Below are positions 29,838 to 37,982 of a stretch of 64,000 nt of DNA, in pieces. Origin of the DNA: Paenibacillus uliginis N3/975 (lineage in GTDB: Bacteria > Bacillota > Bacilli > Paenibacillales > Paenibacillaceae); contig NZ_LT840184.1 in assembly GCF_900177425.1 (NCBI RefSeq), forward strand, positions 326,308 through 390,307, given 5' to 3'. Positions within the stretch are counted from its first letter, which is position 1. Each line of letters starts with the position of its first letter. Below the pieces are notes generated by a model. That model worked only from the letters and a program-made list of their open reading frames with translations, was not told the origin of the DNA and made no database searches. A program made the position numbers and the translations under genes.

Positions 29838-31036
29838 TCATTTCCGGGTATTACGGATTTAAGAACAGTGGCGATGAAGCAGTACTAAAGTCCATTCTGA
29901 CGGCTCTGGAAGAACAGGGAAAGGCGGCAGGTATCATGATTGAGCCTGTCGTGCTTTCCATCGACCCTGAATGGACCTCGAAGATGTACGGTGTACGTTC
30001 AGTGCACCGAATGCAGCTGGGCGAAGTTAGACGGGCTATTAAGGAAAGTGATGGATTAATTAGCGGAGGCGGCAGTCTGCTGCAGGATGCAACAAGTCCG
30101 AAGACGATTCCCTATTATCTGGCCATTATTAAAATGGCACAGTGGCTGCGGAAACCAACCTTTGTATACGCACAAGGCGTTGGTCCTGTAAACCGCAAGA
30201 TATTTAATCCGATGATACGATCCGTATTCCGGAAATGTTCTTATATATCGGTTAGGGATGTTCAATCGGGCGAGCTTCTCCAGTCGATGGGAATTCGTGC
30301 TGAGGACATCCACGTTGTACCTGATCCTGTCATGGGCCTGCCGCTGCCTGAGGGTATAACATCAGTGGATCAATCGCTTGTAGATCAAGCGGATGGTGAT
30401 GCATCCGTTGAAGGCAGTTTATTAGAGGATAACGACGTTGAAATGGAAGCTGCAGATGAAGCGATTAAACAACACAATGGCGAGCTTCCTGTTATCGGAA
30501 TCTCCGTCCGCTTCTGGGATCCGGAACGCCGGGAGCTGAACGCTATAGCTGATGGCCTGAAGGAACTGATGAGAAAACGGCCTGTGCATCTTCGGTTCCT
30601 TCCGTTTCATAAGCCGGATGATGAAGAAGCTTCCCGGTATATTACCGACAGGATGGGTGATATTACATCATACGGCGGAGTAATAAGTTTCTACCGGGAA
30701 GAGCAGCAGCCTCAGGACATGCTTCGTGAGGTAAGCCGTTGTCAGTTGATTCTAGGCATGCGGCTGCACAGCCTAATCTATGCAGCTAACCAGAGAGTAC
30801 CGCTCATTGGAATATCGTATGATCCGAAGATCGATCATTTTCTGAATCGACTCCATAGTGCAGCCATAGGGAGCAGTGAATCTCTTGTTCCCGCGGATCT
30901 TACTCGGCACATGACAACACTGCTGGATGGCTCGAAGGCATGGAAAGAAGAACATGAAGCTCAGATTGCACAGCTCAAGCTGGAAGCTCAGCTTCCTGCC
31001 AGGCACATTGTTGAATATCTAGGTAACAGAAGGTGA
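29813..31036 (+). CDS. csaB: Polysaccharide pyruvyl transferase CsaB
   Basis: 407 residues. CsaB adds a pyruvate ketal to the secondary cell wall polymer, the ligand of SLH domains. Marks: VISGYYGFKNSGDEAVLKS at the N-terminus, SGGGSLLQDATS near residue 83, FVYAQGVGPV, and the C-terminal ILGMRLHSLIYAANQRVPLIGISYDPKI. An acidic insertion (LLEDNDVEMEAADEA) is at about 204-218. ATG at 29813 is preferred because GGAAAGGA lies upstream; it overlaps the end of the DUF5693 gene by 25 bases. SLH proteins encoded 2-12 kb downstream are its likely clients. Confidence 0.9.
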   Translation: MVSTSKTIVISGYYGFKNSGDEAVLKSILTALEEQGKAAGIMIEPVVLSIDPEWTSKMYGVRSVHRMQLGEVRRAIKESDGLISGGGSLLQDATSPKTIPYYLAIIKMAQWLRKPTFVYAQGVGPVNRKIFNPMIRSVFRKCSYISVRDVQSGELLQSMGIRAEDIHVVPDPVMGLPLPEGITSVDQSLVDQADGDASVEGSLLEDNDVEMEAADEAIKQHNGELPVIGISVRFWDPERRELNAIADGLKELMRKRPVHLRFLPFHKPDDEEASRYITDRMGDITSYGGVISFYREEQQPQDMLREVSRCQLILGMRLHSLIYAANQRVPLIGISYDPKIDHFLNRLHSAAIGSSESLVPADLTRHMTTLLDGSKAWKEEHEAQIAQLKLEAQLPARHIVEYLGNRR

Positions 31037-31040
31037 TAGT

Positions 31041-31799
31041 GTGAAGCAGACAACTACGATTCCGAGCGTTTCAATTTTCGGTATACCTTTTTCCAAGCTG
31101 AATATGAATGATACGGTAAAACACTTGACGGAAGCGGTCATTTCCGGCCGTCCACATCAGGTGATTACTGCTAATCCGATTATGGTGATGGCTGCATTGG
31201 ATGATCCGGAATATAAGAAAATGATGCAAAACGCTGATTTGATTGTTCCTGACGGTTCCGGTATCGTATGGGCAGCGGGGGTAGGCGGTGATCCGCTTAC
31301 GGAACGTGTTACCGGATTTGACATGTTACATGAATTGATGAAAGTCGGAGAAAACTATAGATGGAAGTTCTACTTGCTTGGAACAACGCCTGAAGTGATT
31401 CAGGAAGCAGCCGAGCGGTTACAAATGCAATATCCGGCAGCTATTATTGCCGGCTATCGTGATGGTTTTTTTGGACCGGAACAAGATGATGAGGTCATTG
31501 AAGGTATAAGAGCGGTATCTCCTGATTTACTGTTTGTTGCCCGTGGGGCTGACACACAGGAGCCATGGATTGCCCGTTACAAGGAACGTCTCGGTGTACC
31601 TGTCATGATGGGTGTTGGCGGCAGTTTTGATATTATTTCGGGTAAGTCCAAGCGGGCCCCCAAGGTATTCCAAAAGCTGCGGCTGGAATGGTTTTATCGT
31701 TTACTGAAGGAACCAACCCGGTTCAAAAGAATGCTTGCGCTCCCGAAATTCGCAGTTAAAGTGCTGCGCGAGAAAGAAAAAGTCACTAAAACTAACTAA
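31041..31799 (+). CDS. tagA: WecG/TagA/CpsF family N-acetylmannosaminyltransferase
   Basis: 252 residues of the GT26 family. It transfers ManNAc from UDP-ManNAc to lipid-linked GlcNAc. Family marks: VITANPIMVMAALDDPEY, ADLIVPDGSGIVWAAG, ERVTGFDM, FYLLGTTPEV, and GVGGSFDIISGKSKRAPK. GTG start at 31041 follows GAAGGTGA, only 4 bases after csaB. Its donor would come from the 2-epimerase at 5541-6698 and its acceptor from the TagO-type enzyme encoded next. Confidence 0.92.
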   Translation: MKQTTTIPSVSIFGIPFSKLNMNDTVKHLTEAVISGRPHQVITANPIMVMAALDDPEYKKMMQNADLIVPDGSGIVWAAGVGGDPLTERVTGFDMLHELMKVGENYRWKFYLLGTTPEVIQEAAERLQMQYPAAIIAGYRDGFFGPEQDDEVIEGIRAVSPDLLFVARGADTQEPWIARYKERLGVPVMMGVGGSFDIISGKSKRAPKVFQKLRLEWFYRLLKEPTRFKRMLALPKFAVKVLREKEKVTKTN

Positions 31800-31847
31800 T
31801 TAACTCAATTTTGTGAGGAAAATCCGGGAAATCGCCGGAAATTGGCA

Positions 31848-31876
31848 TTGGTTTTCGGTTGCGAAGGGAGTATAAT
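31848..31876 (+). promoter_or_regulatory. Probable sigma-A promoter of the TagO-type gene
   Basis: TTGGTT (31848-31853), 17 bases, TATAAT (31871-31876). The transcript would start about 30 bases before the ATG at 31914. Confidence 0.6.
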
Positions 31877-31913
31877 TCAACACGGTAGACAATATTGGGG
31901 GTTGAATGATTAC

Positions 31914-33038
31914 ATGGTAACGATATACATCATCGGGTTTGTCGTGTCTTTAGTACTCGCTCTGTTCTTGACACCGCTCGTGAAGAAATTCGCGATAAAG
32001 GTTGGCGCTGTGGACGTTCCTGATGCCCGGAAAGTGCATACACGAATCATGCCCCGGCTGGGCGGATTAGGAATTTATCTGGCTTTTGTCCTTGGATTGA
32101 TCGCCGTGCTCCCTTTTATTCCGGAAAGTCTGTCCGTGCGCGATGCGAATTTTCTGAAGGCATTTCTGATTGGCGGATCCATGATCGTGCTGATCGGAGC
32201 ATTGGATGACCGCTTTCAGCTGTCAGCAAAAGTAAAGTTTTTGGCTCAGATTGTTGCAGCGTGTGTCGTCGTATTTGGATTTAATATTACTGTTGATTTT
32301 GTTAATATACCTTTCCAGGACAGTTATTCAATGCTGGAAAGCTGGATATCTATCCCGCTTACGATTTTTTGGATTGTCGGTGTAACGAACGCTATTAACC
32401 TGATTGACGGACTGGATGGTCTGGCAGCCGGCGTCTCCGCTATTGCCATCGGCACCATTCTGGTCATGTCCTTCTTGATGGGCAACACGACAGTAGCATT
32501 GATCTGTCTGCTCTTGCTTGGTGCAATTATAGGATTTCTATTCTTTAACTTCCATCCGGCCAAGATCTTTATGGGGGATGCAGGCTCGTTGTTCCTTGGT
32601 TTCAGTCTGGCCATGCTGTCCCTGCTTGGTTTTAAGCAGATCGCGATTGTCTCCTTCATTACGCCGCTGATCATTATCGGTGTGCCTTTGTCGGATACTT
32701 TCTTTGCGATCATTCGTCGGAAGATTCAGAAGAAGCCGATCTTTGCTCCGGATAAAGGGCATTTGCATCACTGCCTGCGCGAACTTGGCTTTAGCCATCG
32801 TCAGACCGTGTTGGTTATTTATGGGATCTCTGGATTCTTTGGTGTGCTGGCTGTTATTCAGTCCTCGGCGGCCATGCATGAAGCGAACTGGGTCACTTTT
32901 GTAGTTATCTGTATTATGATGTTCTTTATGCAGATCGGTGCTGAGGTTATCGGATTGGTTGGCAAGACCAAGCGTCCGTTGCTCGGATTGATTAACCGGT
33001 TGCGTGTGAAGACGAACGCGGAGTCCCGGACGAAATAA
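31914..33038 (+). CDS. tagO: Undecaprenyl-phosphate GlcNAc-1-phosphate transferase (TagO/WecA type)
   Basis: 374 residues with about ten to eleven membrane helices. It loads the lipid carrier with GlcNAc-1-P, the first step in teichoic acid or secondary wall polymer synthesis. Catalytic aspartates lie in GALDDRFQLS, NLIDGLDGLAAG and FMGDAGSLFLGF; the carbohydrate loop DKGHLHHCLRELG carries the HxxH motif. The ATG at 31914 is chosen because the predicted promoter overlaps the codons upstream; GGGGG at 31897-31901 is its best ribosome-binding site, a little distant. Confidence 0.92.
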   Translation: MVTIYIIGFVVSLVLALFLTPLVKKFAIKVGAVDVPDARKVHTRIMPRLGGLGIYLAFVLGLIAVLPFIPESLSVRDANFLKAFLIGGSMIVLIGALDDRFQLSAKVKFLAQIVAACVVVFGFNITVDFVNIPFQDSYSMLESWISIPLTIFWIVGVTNAINLIDGLDGLAAGVSAIAIGTILVMSFLMGNTTVALICLLLLGAIIGFLFFNFHPAKIFMGDAGSLFLGFSLAMLSLLGFKQIAIVSFITPLIIIGVPLSDTFFAIIRRKIQKKPIFAPDKGHLHHCLRELGFSHRQTVLVIYGISGFFGVLAVIQSSAAMHEANWVTFVVICIMMFFMQIGAEVIGLVGKTKRPLLGLINRLRVKTNAESRTK

Positions 33039-33130
33039 TAAGCGCTACAGCCTGACGATTTACTATTTATAGAGATGTTTCCTGTTATCGTAAAATCATT
33101 TCATACACTTGCACAAAATGTGTACAAGCA

Positions 33131-33159
33131 GCCTCACCCAAAAAGGGTGAGGCTTTTTT
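33131..33159 (+). terminator. Terminator after the TagO-type gene
   Basis: GCCTCACCC pairs with GGGTGAGGC around AAAAA, then TTTTTTG. Confidence 0.92.
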
Positions 33160-33170
33160 GTGATTTTTTC

Positions 33171-33198
33171 TAAAATATGGCGTGATAGGTGCCGATAT
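33171..33198 (+). promoter_or_regulatory. Sigma-D-type promoter before the large SLH protein
   Basis: TAAA (33171-33174), 16 bases, GCCGATAT (33191-33198): both boxes match the motility sigma factor consensus exactly, and the site lies in the 75-base gap after a terminator. Confidence 0.7.
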
Positions 33199-33234
33199 AA
33201 GACTTATCTGACTTTACAGAGGAGAGATGATTTA

Positions 33235-36200
33235 ATGCAGCGTACGAAGAAGCCGATTATTTGGCTGATGATGGTGGCTCTGGTTGTATCGTTAATACCG
33301 GCAGGGCTTACACCAGTCGCATCGGCGGCAGATAAGCCGACTAGTTATTTCACTCCGGATATTTCCGAACTGCGAAATACGGTTGATTTGACACTGACGC
33401 CTGGACCCAATCAGATAGCCAGAGATAAAGTATACAAAGTAACAGAATCACAGCAGACCATTACTGGAACGTACAGGATGGTTACCGATTCCACACTGGG
33501 AGCTAACGTCCAACTGCTGAACTGGGATCAGACTAACAATCGGTGGGTTGAAGATCCGGCCCGTGTTTCACCGGCAGTCGTTACACTCGACACAGAAAGA
33601 CCGGATCAGCGTTTCAAAGCAAACGTTACCCTCTATCCGGGCATGAACCGAATTACATTTACGGGTCAACAGGGACAAGTTGAACGTTCCGAGACGTTTT
33701 ATGTTCTGTTTGATCAAGTCCCTTACGTGGAGAAGCTCCAGGTCCTCGGGGGTTCGGATAATCTGGATTTAAATGAAGGTGCTCAGATTGTCGTGAACCG
33801 GCAAGAGATTACCCTGCAGGGTAAAGCCATGAACACTACAAAGGTGACAGTATCAATCAATGGCGGTCAGGCGTTGTCAACATCGCTGCTGCAGGACGGC
33901 AGCTTCTTCTCGCCACAGCTTAAACTGAACCCGGGTGTGAACAATCTTAAGCTGGTCGCGCAGAATGGTTCAGACTCACTCACATTTAACTACTCTTTAT
34001 TCTATTTCGATGAGAAGAATCCGGTCGTGAAGCTCGACCTGGTGGATTCGATCGGCAATGCTCAAAGTATGCTTGGCGTGCAGCCGGTCTTTACCGAGGA
34101 TAGAGAGAGCACGAAGGTTCATGTGCAGATGTTGATTCCTCAGGATGAAAACAAAACGAAATTTAGTGAAAGTGCCGAGATTAAGGTCAACGATACCAAG
34201 GTGACACCTGTGTTCACGGAAGAAACTTTTATTCCGAACGTTAAGGATAATACACCTTCATATTGGCTGGTATCTTTTGACATTAATGATGTGGCTTTTA
34301 AAAAGGATGCGAACGGCGCGGTTCTGGTTGATCAGAATCATACCTTATCCGTAACCTACGGCACCAAGACGGTCAACAAACGGATGGACTTTCAATTTAT
34401 GAGAGGGCAGACGGTCATTACCGACCTGAAATATCTCAAAGGATATGAAGGAGGCAACATCGACAACCTCCCGGCAGGCGAGCCGCTGAACGGAGCGAAG
34501 GTGAATTCGGGGGATTTCTACATCTTGGTTACCACGAACGGCAGACCGGATCCGCTGACCGGTTTGACGGCTAACTATCTTCCGCTTGGAACAAGCCCAA
34601 TCAGAATAGAATATGTTGCGTCCAAATCCGATACGAGTCATGTCTACAAAGTCGTTGGGTTGAAGAACGGTAACCAGACGGTACGCTTTAACTATAACGG
34701 TTCGACCGCGTACAAGGACGCTACCATTTCCTTTGCATCCAAGAACTATATTTATGTTGAAAATCTAATCGATGGACAGACGTATACGCTCGATTCGGGA
34801 AGTGGCAATTCACTGGCAGTCAAGGGTCAGTATATTGACTTTGAAGATACGATCAGCAGTAGCTACTTTCTCGCTGAAGTTTTCGTTAACGGTAAAAAAG
34901 AAAAGTCAACAAACGCTTCCGAGAATCTCGATCCTACGTGGCTGAACACAGCCACCGGTGCATTCCATATCAATCTGAACATTTCGATGACTGACGGGCC
35001 GTTGGTATTCGGAGAGAACAAGATTATTCTGACCGGAACAGGAAAGGACGAGAAGGGTCAAGCCCGGGAGATCCGGAAGGAGTTGCGGATCTATATTGTG
35101 GATAACAATGTATCCACGGTCAAGAACTTTCAGCCGGCATTGGGCAAAGACCGCCCAAGCTTTCCGCCTAGAGAGTTCAGCTCGGATGATCCTCAGTTGA
35201 AACAGATCTTTAATTTAACTCCTGAGTTTATTTACAACGATAACAAGTATACAACAAGCCTGAATACGTATGACCTGGTTCTGCGAGGTAGTGGAGCCGT
35301 CAAGATGAATCTGAACATAGGCACCAAGAATATCCTGTCTGTCGATCTACCGGTGACCTCAACGCAGAATGAAACGGTTACTTTTGCAGGGGATCGGTAT
35401 TCGTATGATTTCGCAGGGAACCAGAACGACTTCATTATGCGGGTTCAGGATCTCACTGCGAATGCACCGGGTACCCATGTGTACACTCTGGAATTAATAA
35501 ATGAGACCGGAGCCAAGACAACCCAGCGATTGGAATTGGTTCGTGAGGTAAGTGCATATCGAATTCTTTCTCCTCAACCAACAGTCGGTAAACAAATCGT
35601 AGTTAATAAGAACTTTGTTCGCTTTGATATTGAAGCAGAGGGAGCAACAGAGGTACTCATAGGCAAGGATCCGGCCGTGAAACGTACGGATCTAGGGAAG
35701 GACCGCTTTGTGTACGATTATGTTGGACTGAAACAGGATAAATCCAACAAGATTAAAATTACCATCAATCGGGCAGGTACAAAAGTTACGGACACTATCG
35801 AAGTATTTTATACAGGAACCGTAGGTGTGGATGCACAATTTATGGCTCCAAAAGTAGCGACAAAGTATACCGTCTTTAATAAGGAACTGCAGCTTAGCTT
35901 TCCTAAAGGGACGGTAATGCAGAGCACGGATACAAGAGGAATCGCAAAGTACTACCCTGATACCAAGCTTCTGTTTGGGATTGCAGAGCCGATAACCGGA
36001 ATTGTTGAACGCCGGAATGATTACGGCAACGTCATCGGGTTTCCAGGAACAGGAGAAAACAGCGGCATTCCGTCGTGGAGCATACCGGATGAATATTTAC
36101 TGAACTTTGGCTCGACAGCTCAATCGAGTAACTTTAGTCGAGTCTCGCAGGTATACTGGATTAGCGGCGGACTGGGAGAAGCTGGTGATATGGGTTCAGC

Positions 36201-37107
36201 CAACTATACGCCTAGAACGAATGGGCTAGCGCCTTATTCGGTGGAAGGATTGTTCGGTGATCCGCAGACTCCTGCAGAGCGGAAGATTACTCCGTCGAAA
36301 CGCGGGACCTTGACCTTGTCTTTTAACCCTAATGTGGTAGATGCAGCCGGTACAACGATAACCGTATATCGCTATACGTCAAAACGCGAATGGCAAAACA
36401 TAGGCGGGGAAGTTGACATGCGGAATCATACGGTAACCGTTCCGTTTGACGAATTCGGTTATTATAAAGTAATGAAGTTAAGTCGCGGCTATAATGATAT
36501 AACGAATCATAACTGGGCGCGCAATATTTTGAATGGTTTGTATTCTAAAGGGTTTATGAACAACTTGCGTTTTGAACAGTTCGGTACAGACGATCATACG
36601 ACTAGAGGGGAATTTGCAACGCTGCTCGTTAAAGGACTGAGTCTTCCAATAAACTCGGACGAAAATCGTACGTTTGTGGATCTTGTGCCGGGTGCGCGTT
36701 CCGCAACGTGGGATTACGACAGCATTGAGACAGCAGCAAGAGCGGGCATTGTGACAGGTCTGACGGATGGAGTATTTGGTCCGGATCAGCCGCTGACACG
36801 TGAACAAGCAGCAGTAATGATTGCCCGTGCTCTGAAGCTGAAATTAGCTAACAACGATGCTAAGCTTGATGCTTCATTGGCCAAAGCCTTTGTTGATTCC
36901 GGAAAAGTCGATAAATATGCCCGTCCTGCCGTTATGGCTGTGTCCAAAGCCAAGATCATGGAGGGCTCGGCATCCACGCCGCCGGGACAGAAGAAACCGC
37001 AGTACAGCTTCAATCCGAAAGGCAATCTGACCCGTGCGGAAGCCGGTAAAATTGCCGTTGAGCTGCTGAAGAAGAGCACTAATGTTTTCCCTAAAAACCT
37101 GAGTTAA
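33235..37107 (+). CDS. Large exported SLH-domain protein
   Basis: 1290 residues. Signal peptide about 1-32 (KKPIIWLMMVALVVSLIPAG, cleavage near ASAA). The long middle is beta-rich and contains several Ig-like or bacterial adhesin-like segments (for example LYPGMNRITFTGQQGQVERSE and LNPGVNNLKLVAQNGS), with no enzyme motif. The last ~200 residues (from about 1085) hold SLH repeats: NWARNILNGLYSKGFMNN.., TRGEFATLLVKGL.., FVDLVPGAR.., TREQAAVMIARAL, TRAEAGKIAVELL. SLH domains bind pyruvylated wall polymer, the product of the neighbouring csaB pathway. ATG at 33235 follows GAGGAGAG. Its promoter looks sigma-D-dependent. Confidence 0.88.
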   Translation: MQRTKKPIIWLMMVALVVSLIPAGLTPVASAADKPTSYFTPDISELRNTVDLTLTPGPNQIARDKVYKVTESQQTITGTYRMVTDSTLGANVQLLNWDQTNNRWVEDPARVSPAVVTLDTERPDQRFKANVTLYPGMNRITFTGQQGQVERSETFYVLFDQVPYVEKLQVLGGSDNLDLNEGAQIVVNRQEITLQGKAMNTTKVTVSINGGQALSTSLLQDGSFFSPQLKLNPGVNNLKLVAQNGSDSLTFNYSLFYFDEKNPVVKLDLVDSIGNAQSMLGVQPVFTEDRESTKVHVQMLIPQDENKTKFSESAEIKVNDTKVTPVFTEETFIPNVKDNTPSYWLVSFDINDVAFKKDANGAVLVDQNHTLSVTYGTKTVNKRMDFQFMRGQTVITDLKYLKGYEGGNIDNLPAGEPLNGAKVNSGDFYILVTTNGRPDPLTGLTANYLPLGTSPIRIEYVASKSDTSHVYKVVGLKNGNQTVRFNYNGSTAYKDATISFASKNYIYVENLIDGQTYTLDSGSGNSLAVKGQYIDFEDTISSSYFLAEVFVNGKKEKSTNASENLDPTWLNTATGAFHINLNISMTDGPLVFGENKIILTGTGKDEKGQAREIRKELRIYIVDNNVSTVKNFQPALGKDRPSFPPREFSSDDPQLKQIFNLTPEFIYNDNKYTTSLNTYDLVLRGSGAVKMNLNIGTKNILSVDLPVTSTQNETVTFAGDRYSYDFAGNQNDFIMRVQDLTANAPGTHVYTLELINETGAKTTQRLELVREVSAYRILSPQPTVGKQIVVNKNFVRFDIEAEGATEVLIGKDPAVKRTDLGKDRFVYDYVGLKQDKSNKIKITINRAGTKVTDTIEVFYTGTVGVDAQFMAPKVATKYTVFNKELQLSFPKGTVMQSTDTRGIAKYYPDTKLLFGIAEPITGIVERRNDYGNVIGFPGTGENSGIPSWSIPDEYLLNFGSTAQSSNFSRVSQVYWISGGLGEAGDMGSANYTPRTNGLAPYSVEGLFGDPQTPAERKITPSKRGTLTLSFNPNVVDAAGTTITVYRYTSKREWQNIGGEVDMRNHTVTVPFDEFGYYKVMKLSRGYNDITNHNWARNILNGLYSKGFMNNLRFEQFGTDDHTTRGEFATLLVKGLSLPINSDENRTFVDLVPGARSATWDYDSIETAARAGIVTGLTDGVFGPDQPLTREQAAVMIARALKLKLANNDAKLDASLAKAFVDSGKVDKYARPAVMAVSKAKIMEGSASTPPGQKKPQYSFNPKGNLTRAEAGKIAVELLKKSTNVFPKNLS

Positions 37108-37122
37108 CACAGATTACACAGG

Positions 37123-37157
37123 ACTGCCCTATCCGTCAGGATAGGGCAGTATTTTTA
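37123..37157 (+). terminator. Terminator after the large SLH gene
   Basis: ACTGCCCTATCC pairs with GGATAGGGCAGT around GTCA, then ATTTTTAT. Confidence 0.92.
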
Positions 37158-37187
37158 TGACAGTAATCCCTTTCCATTTACAATTCT

Positions 37188-37216
37188 TTGTAATTTGATG
37201 TAGAATACGATACAAT
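37188..37216 (+). promoter_or_regulatory. Probable promoter of the 114-residue gene
   Basis: TTGTAA (37188-37193), 17 bases, TACAAT (37211-37216). Confidence 0.6.
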
Positions 37217-37258
37217 AACGAAAGTACATACTATTTTTTAGAGGGTGAAGACGAATTT

Positions 37259-37603
37259 ATGAAGCCGATTTTATCGAAAGCGCAACTGGACTATATGAAG
37301 GCTAAGACTCAGTTTGAAGATAAAGCCAAGGTCATGGAGAAGAAGATTGAGCTTGCCCGCGGTGTCCATGATGAGATTACTCAGGAGATCATGGAAGGTC
37401 TGGTTCTGGAAACTGGCTTTCACGATGCGTTCAATGAACTGACGTTGGCAGAGAATGCGTTAATCCAATGGTCACACGTTACGATTAAACATGAGAAGAC
37501 TTACCGTGACAATAAAGTTGAGATCGAATTGATGTATGATAAGCTGAATGATGATCCTCAAATGCGTGCCCGGGTTATCCAGCTCGCTATGAAAATTCGC
37601 TAG
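37259..37603 (+). CDS. Small alpha-helical protein, unknown function
   Basis: 114 residues, charged and almost wholly helical (KAKTQFEDKAKVMEKKIELARGVHDEITQEIMEG), probably a coiled coil, without signal peptide or membrane segment. I do not recognise a family with a known role. It has its own promoter, a GAGGGTG ribosome-binding site and a terminator, so it is a single-gene unit between two SLH protein genes. A chaperone-like or structural role is possible but unsupported. Confidence 0.75.
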   Translation: MKPILSKAQLDYMKAKTQFEDKAKVMEKKIELARGVHDEITQEIMEGLVLETGFHDAFNELTLAENALIQWSHVTIKHEKTYRDNKVEIELMYDKLNDDPQMRARVIQLAMKIR

Positions 37604-37613
37604 AATATGACAC

Positions 37614-37638
37614 AGACGCCGAAAGGCGTCTTTTTTTG
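37614..37638 (+). terminator. Terminator after the 114-residue gene
   Basis: AGACGCC pairs with GGCGTCT around a GAAA tetraloop, then seven Ts. Confidence 0.92.
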
Positions 37639-37826
37639 TTCTTATGCCACGAATTGGCGTTGTTACGCTCAATTTGAGCCTTTTATATAAACTTTTTTAA
37701 AAAAATTTAAAAAAACTTGGAAACATCCGCAACTTTTTCCGCTGGCAAACGTTTAAGATGTAGAACCCAATGAGAAACCAATAAGTACCGAATGAAGAAA
37801 CTTGTCTATAAATTAGAAAAATGTTC

Positions 37827-37974
37827 TTTACGGTTCTGGGTACTCATTGTATAATACCTAGGTAGGATTATAGGAATCTACTCTAGTTTGCAATGTTCTA
37901 TTGTTAACCGGTTTCTGTGATACCCGTCACAGACATCATTTATATGATTTCTGCTCAACTCGGGAAAGGAGGTG
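37827..37974 (+). promoter_or_regulatory. S-layer gene promoter and leader
   Basis: TTTACG (37827-37832), 17 bases, TATAAT (37850-37855). The leader is about 120 bases to the first possible start and includes a strong Shine-Dalgarno AAAGGAGGTG (37965-37974). The preceding stretch 37680-37826 is very AT-rich and holds no gene. Confidence 0.65.
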
Positions 37975-37982
37975 TACGGCTA

